Positions 61,846-64,000 of a DNA stretch of 64,000 nt are shown in pieces; position 1 is the stretch's first letter; every line of letters starts with the position of its first letter. The position numbers and the translations under genes were made by a program. Below the pieces are notes generated by a model. It saw only the letters and a program-made list of their open reading frames with translations. It was not told the origin of the DNA and did not search any database. Source of the stretch: Physcomitrium patens (Eukaryota; Streptophyta; Bryopsida; Funariales; Funariaceae); the NCBI RefSeq assembly GCF_000002425.4, contig NC_037258.1, positions 399,719-463,718 of the forward strand. Reading direction: 5' to 3'.

Positions 61846-62477
61846 TGTATAAAAGTCTTTTGGTAGATTTCTTTAAGTAGAAGTGATTTAAGGTTTTGGT
61901 TTTTGACTTAAGATTAGTAATTTTTACATGAAAATTTTAGGCTGAATTGAGATTATTAAAATATGTATACAAATTAAAAGATGGTTATAGGGTTATTTAA
62001 GAATAATGATTTAGTTTTAGAATTATAGATTCATTTTGTAGAATAGAAAATTGTATGGTTTGTTGAAGAATTTTTAAGCTAATGTTAATTCATTTGCAAT
62101 GATATGTTCTAAGATTCTTTAAAAAAAAAGATCCATTTTATGATGTTTGTGAGATAGAACGAATATTAGAATCCATCAACCAAAGTTTGTAAGCATTTGT
62201 GAAATATTAAATTTAATAAAATATAAGTTTTTAGCTAAAAATAATGTACTAAATGCACCATATTTTGGAGAATAAAAAAAAATAACATCAGAATATAGAA
62301 TTTCAACAAACACTTGATAAATTGCCAAAAATAAGACTTGTACCAAAAGCTATTAAATTTATTCAATAAATTGATGAAATTGATTGTATTTTGTATTGGC
62401 ATACATTTTTCTATGCTATTGTAATGGTTTGGTGCCTTATCATGAGTACAACTTGATAAAATTAGATTATAATATAA

Positions 62478-62515
<38 letters not shown>

Positions 62516-62628
62516 CTTTATTAATATATGGTTGAATTTATAATTATCAATTGATTTATCTAATTAAAAAATATTTGATAGTATAAATTTTTTATCTCTA
62601 ACAAAACAAAAATGTGCAAATAAAATGA
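59445..62628. other. AT-rich DNA with microsatellites, no gene seen
   Basis: Contains (AT)n at about 60034-60064, (ATCT)n/(AT)n at about 61125-61171, poly-T of 32 bases at 61813-61844 and (ATT)n at about 62484-62514. Short frames are Ile/Lys/Asn-rich and uninformative. 62120-62190 reads KKDPFYDVCEIERILESIN on the plus strand and might be an upstream part of the NLR pseudogene, but this is weak. Confidence 0.6.
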
Positions 62629-63260
62629 AGGCATTATGTCTTGTTGGAATAGATAGAATAGACAAGACTACAATTAAAAAAAATGCTATATTGGACCATA
62701 TAAAAGACATGTACAATGCTTCATGCTTTATTAAATACATTGAAAGTGGTATTAATTGTTTTGCAACTTCTTACAATATTTTAGAATAATTTAAAGTGAA
62801 ATCAAAACCAAAGGATGTTAAAAAAGCTTACAATATGTTGAAATCATTCTTAATGGAGAATAAAACTATCTTGGATTTTGACAATGAAAAGAATCAAAGT
62901 CAAATTGAAAATGTGCCTATGGATGATATATTTGCTAGAAATAATAGCACATTTGTTGCAAAAACTTAAGATTCAAAAGCTATAGAGCATTGTAGTGAAG
63001 AAGTTTGTAAAATAAATATTAAAGAACTTGATGAGGAAACAAATATAAAGTTGTTTGTTACTCATTCTCATAGCCAAAAAAATCTACAAAATGAACTACT
63101 TGAAGTTGAAAAAAAGATTGTAAGAGCTTGCAATGGTCTATTATTAAGTTTAAAATTTATAGAAGCATTTTTAAGATAAATTAAGACATTGAGATGTTGG
63201 AAATTAGAGCTATAAAAGTTAAAAAGGAGAAGAGAGTTGGATAGAGATGAAAACAATAGT
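62629..63260 (+). pseudogene. Decayed NB-ARC domain of a plant NLR immune receptor
   Basis: One plus-strand frame reads across about 210 codons with only a few TAA stops and no frameshift. P-loop region: LVGIDRIDKTTIKKNAILDH (family GIGGIGKTT; the central Gly residues are lost, Lys-Thr-Thr kept). RNBS-A-like: NASCFIKYIES. Kinase-2-like: NKTILDFDN. RNBS-B-like: NSTFVAKT-DSKAIEHC (family GS-FI-TTRD). RNBS-C-like: IKELDEETNIKLFVTHSHSQ. GLPL-like: RACNGLLLSLKFIEAFLR. NB-ARC is the ATP-switch of intracellular immune receptors. The stops fit CAA/CGA-type codons changed to TAA/TGA by deamination. No N-terminal signalling domain or leucine-rich repeats are recognisable in flanking DNA, so it is a fragment. 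Confidence 0.85.
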
Positions 63261-64000
63261 AATTAAAAGATTTGGAAAATATTAAGAATAAGATTTGATA
63301 ATTTTAAAGTTAAAGAAAAAAAATATTTTTGGACATATGTTATTTTTTTGTAGTAATACATATCTATAAGGTATATCAAAAGAAAGAGCATTGTAAATGT
63401 GGGCTAATAGTTAAAAGAACATATTTGAAAATAATGTAAAAATTATATTCAATACATTGATTTATCAGTAATTGGTATAAATAGACAAAGATGGAATTAT
63501 AAGAGCACATGATTAGTTGTAAGATATAGATAGGAAAATTGTTGAAAAAGAAATAGAATATAAATATACTTGGATGTGAAACTTGAATGTAGATCTATTT
63601 TATGGATTAAAAAATAGAATAATTTTATACAAATATTATTTAAATATCATATATAGAACTAATAATAATATAAAAAATTAAAAATTAAAATTTAGAATTT
63701 TTATTTTAATTTTATGTATTTTTTATTATATTTTTTAGATATATATTGATGTAAAGTGATTATGTAAAAATATGAATCTTCTATTATAAATTTATTTATA
63801 TATACATCAAATATATCACTAATATAGAATTTTTTATTTAATTTTATATTTAATTATTTTGATTCTTAGTTGGAGGGATTATTTTACAACAACATAAAAA
63901 ACAACAAGATAAGTAAAATAAGAAGTGCTTCCTTTACATCACTTTAATTTTTAAGTTGTAATGTTGGTGATTTTGCATCCAATAGTATTATAAGGATAAT
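63261..64000. other. AT-rich flank of the NLR fragment
   Basis: Nothing recognisable. If the receptor continued here, its ARC2 and leucine-rich repeat parts have decayed beyond reading by eye or lie past an intron. Confidence 0.5.

Noticed and set aside
1..64000. tRNA and rRNA genes
   Set aside because: I looked for clover-leaf A/B-box patterns and rRNA core sequences and found none; the only tRNA-like match is the retrotransposon primer-binding site at 30131-30141.

Overview
This is nuclear DNA from a land plant, most likely a bryophyte and probably a moss. The genes are spliced eukaryotic genes of clear plant type sitting in small GC-richer islands. The DNA between them is very AT-rich and full of decayed LTR retrotransposons. 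Three of these belong to one chromodomain Ty3/gypsy family whose Gag resembles the Tcn1-like chromoviruses known from mosses and fungi. The moss assignment is inference; 'land plant' is firm.

Layout. 1-4180 is moderate-composition DNA with no recognisable gene and a GC-richer island at about 2.95-4.1 kb. 4190-8542 is a 5'-truncated chromovirus (copy 1, + strand) with an unrelated block containing a perfect 53-bp inverted repeat. 9149-12796 (minus) is a complete four-exon coatomer beta-subunit (beta-COP) gene. 13994-20310 is chromovirus copy 2 (+). 22105-30697 is a nearly complete but decayed Ty3/gypsy element on the minus strand, with paired LTRs, an initiator-Met-type primer site, a 5-bp target duplication and two nested foreign segments, one carrying a long degenerate telomere-like array. 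31.06-31.76 kb is the RNase H end of a Ty1/copia polyprotein.

32.6-35.3 kb is another GC-richer island without a solved gene model. 39.66-40.32 kb may hold a small unknown minus-strand gene, divergent from 41199-42518 (+), an intronless gene for a secreted protein with three tandem eight-cysteine lipid-transfer-protein domains. 44911-47499 (+) is a seven-exon aldo-keto reductase gene. 51924-59439 is chromovirus copy 3 (minus), with both LTRs and a perfect AAGAT target duplication; half of its integrase is replaced by about 2 kb of unrelated DNA. 62629-63260 (+) is a decayed NB-ARC domain of a plant NLR immune receptor.

The three solid genes do unrelated jobs: COPI vesicle coat, cell-surface lipid binding, and NADPH-dependent carbonyl reduction. 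They are not an operon or cluster. The transposons show stop codons and C/T (G/A) differences of the kind expected from deamination of methylated cytosine. The best candidates for something undescribed are the triple-domain lipid-transfer protein, the decayed NLR, the perfect inverted repeat in decayed DNA, and the G-rich 3' splice-site region in the aldo-keto reductase gene. Splice models were derived by eye from reading frame, GT/AG signals and remembered family conservation; no searches were run.
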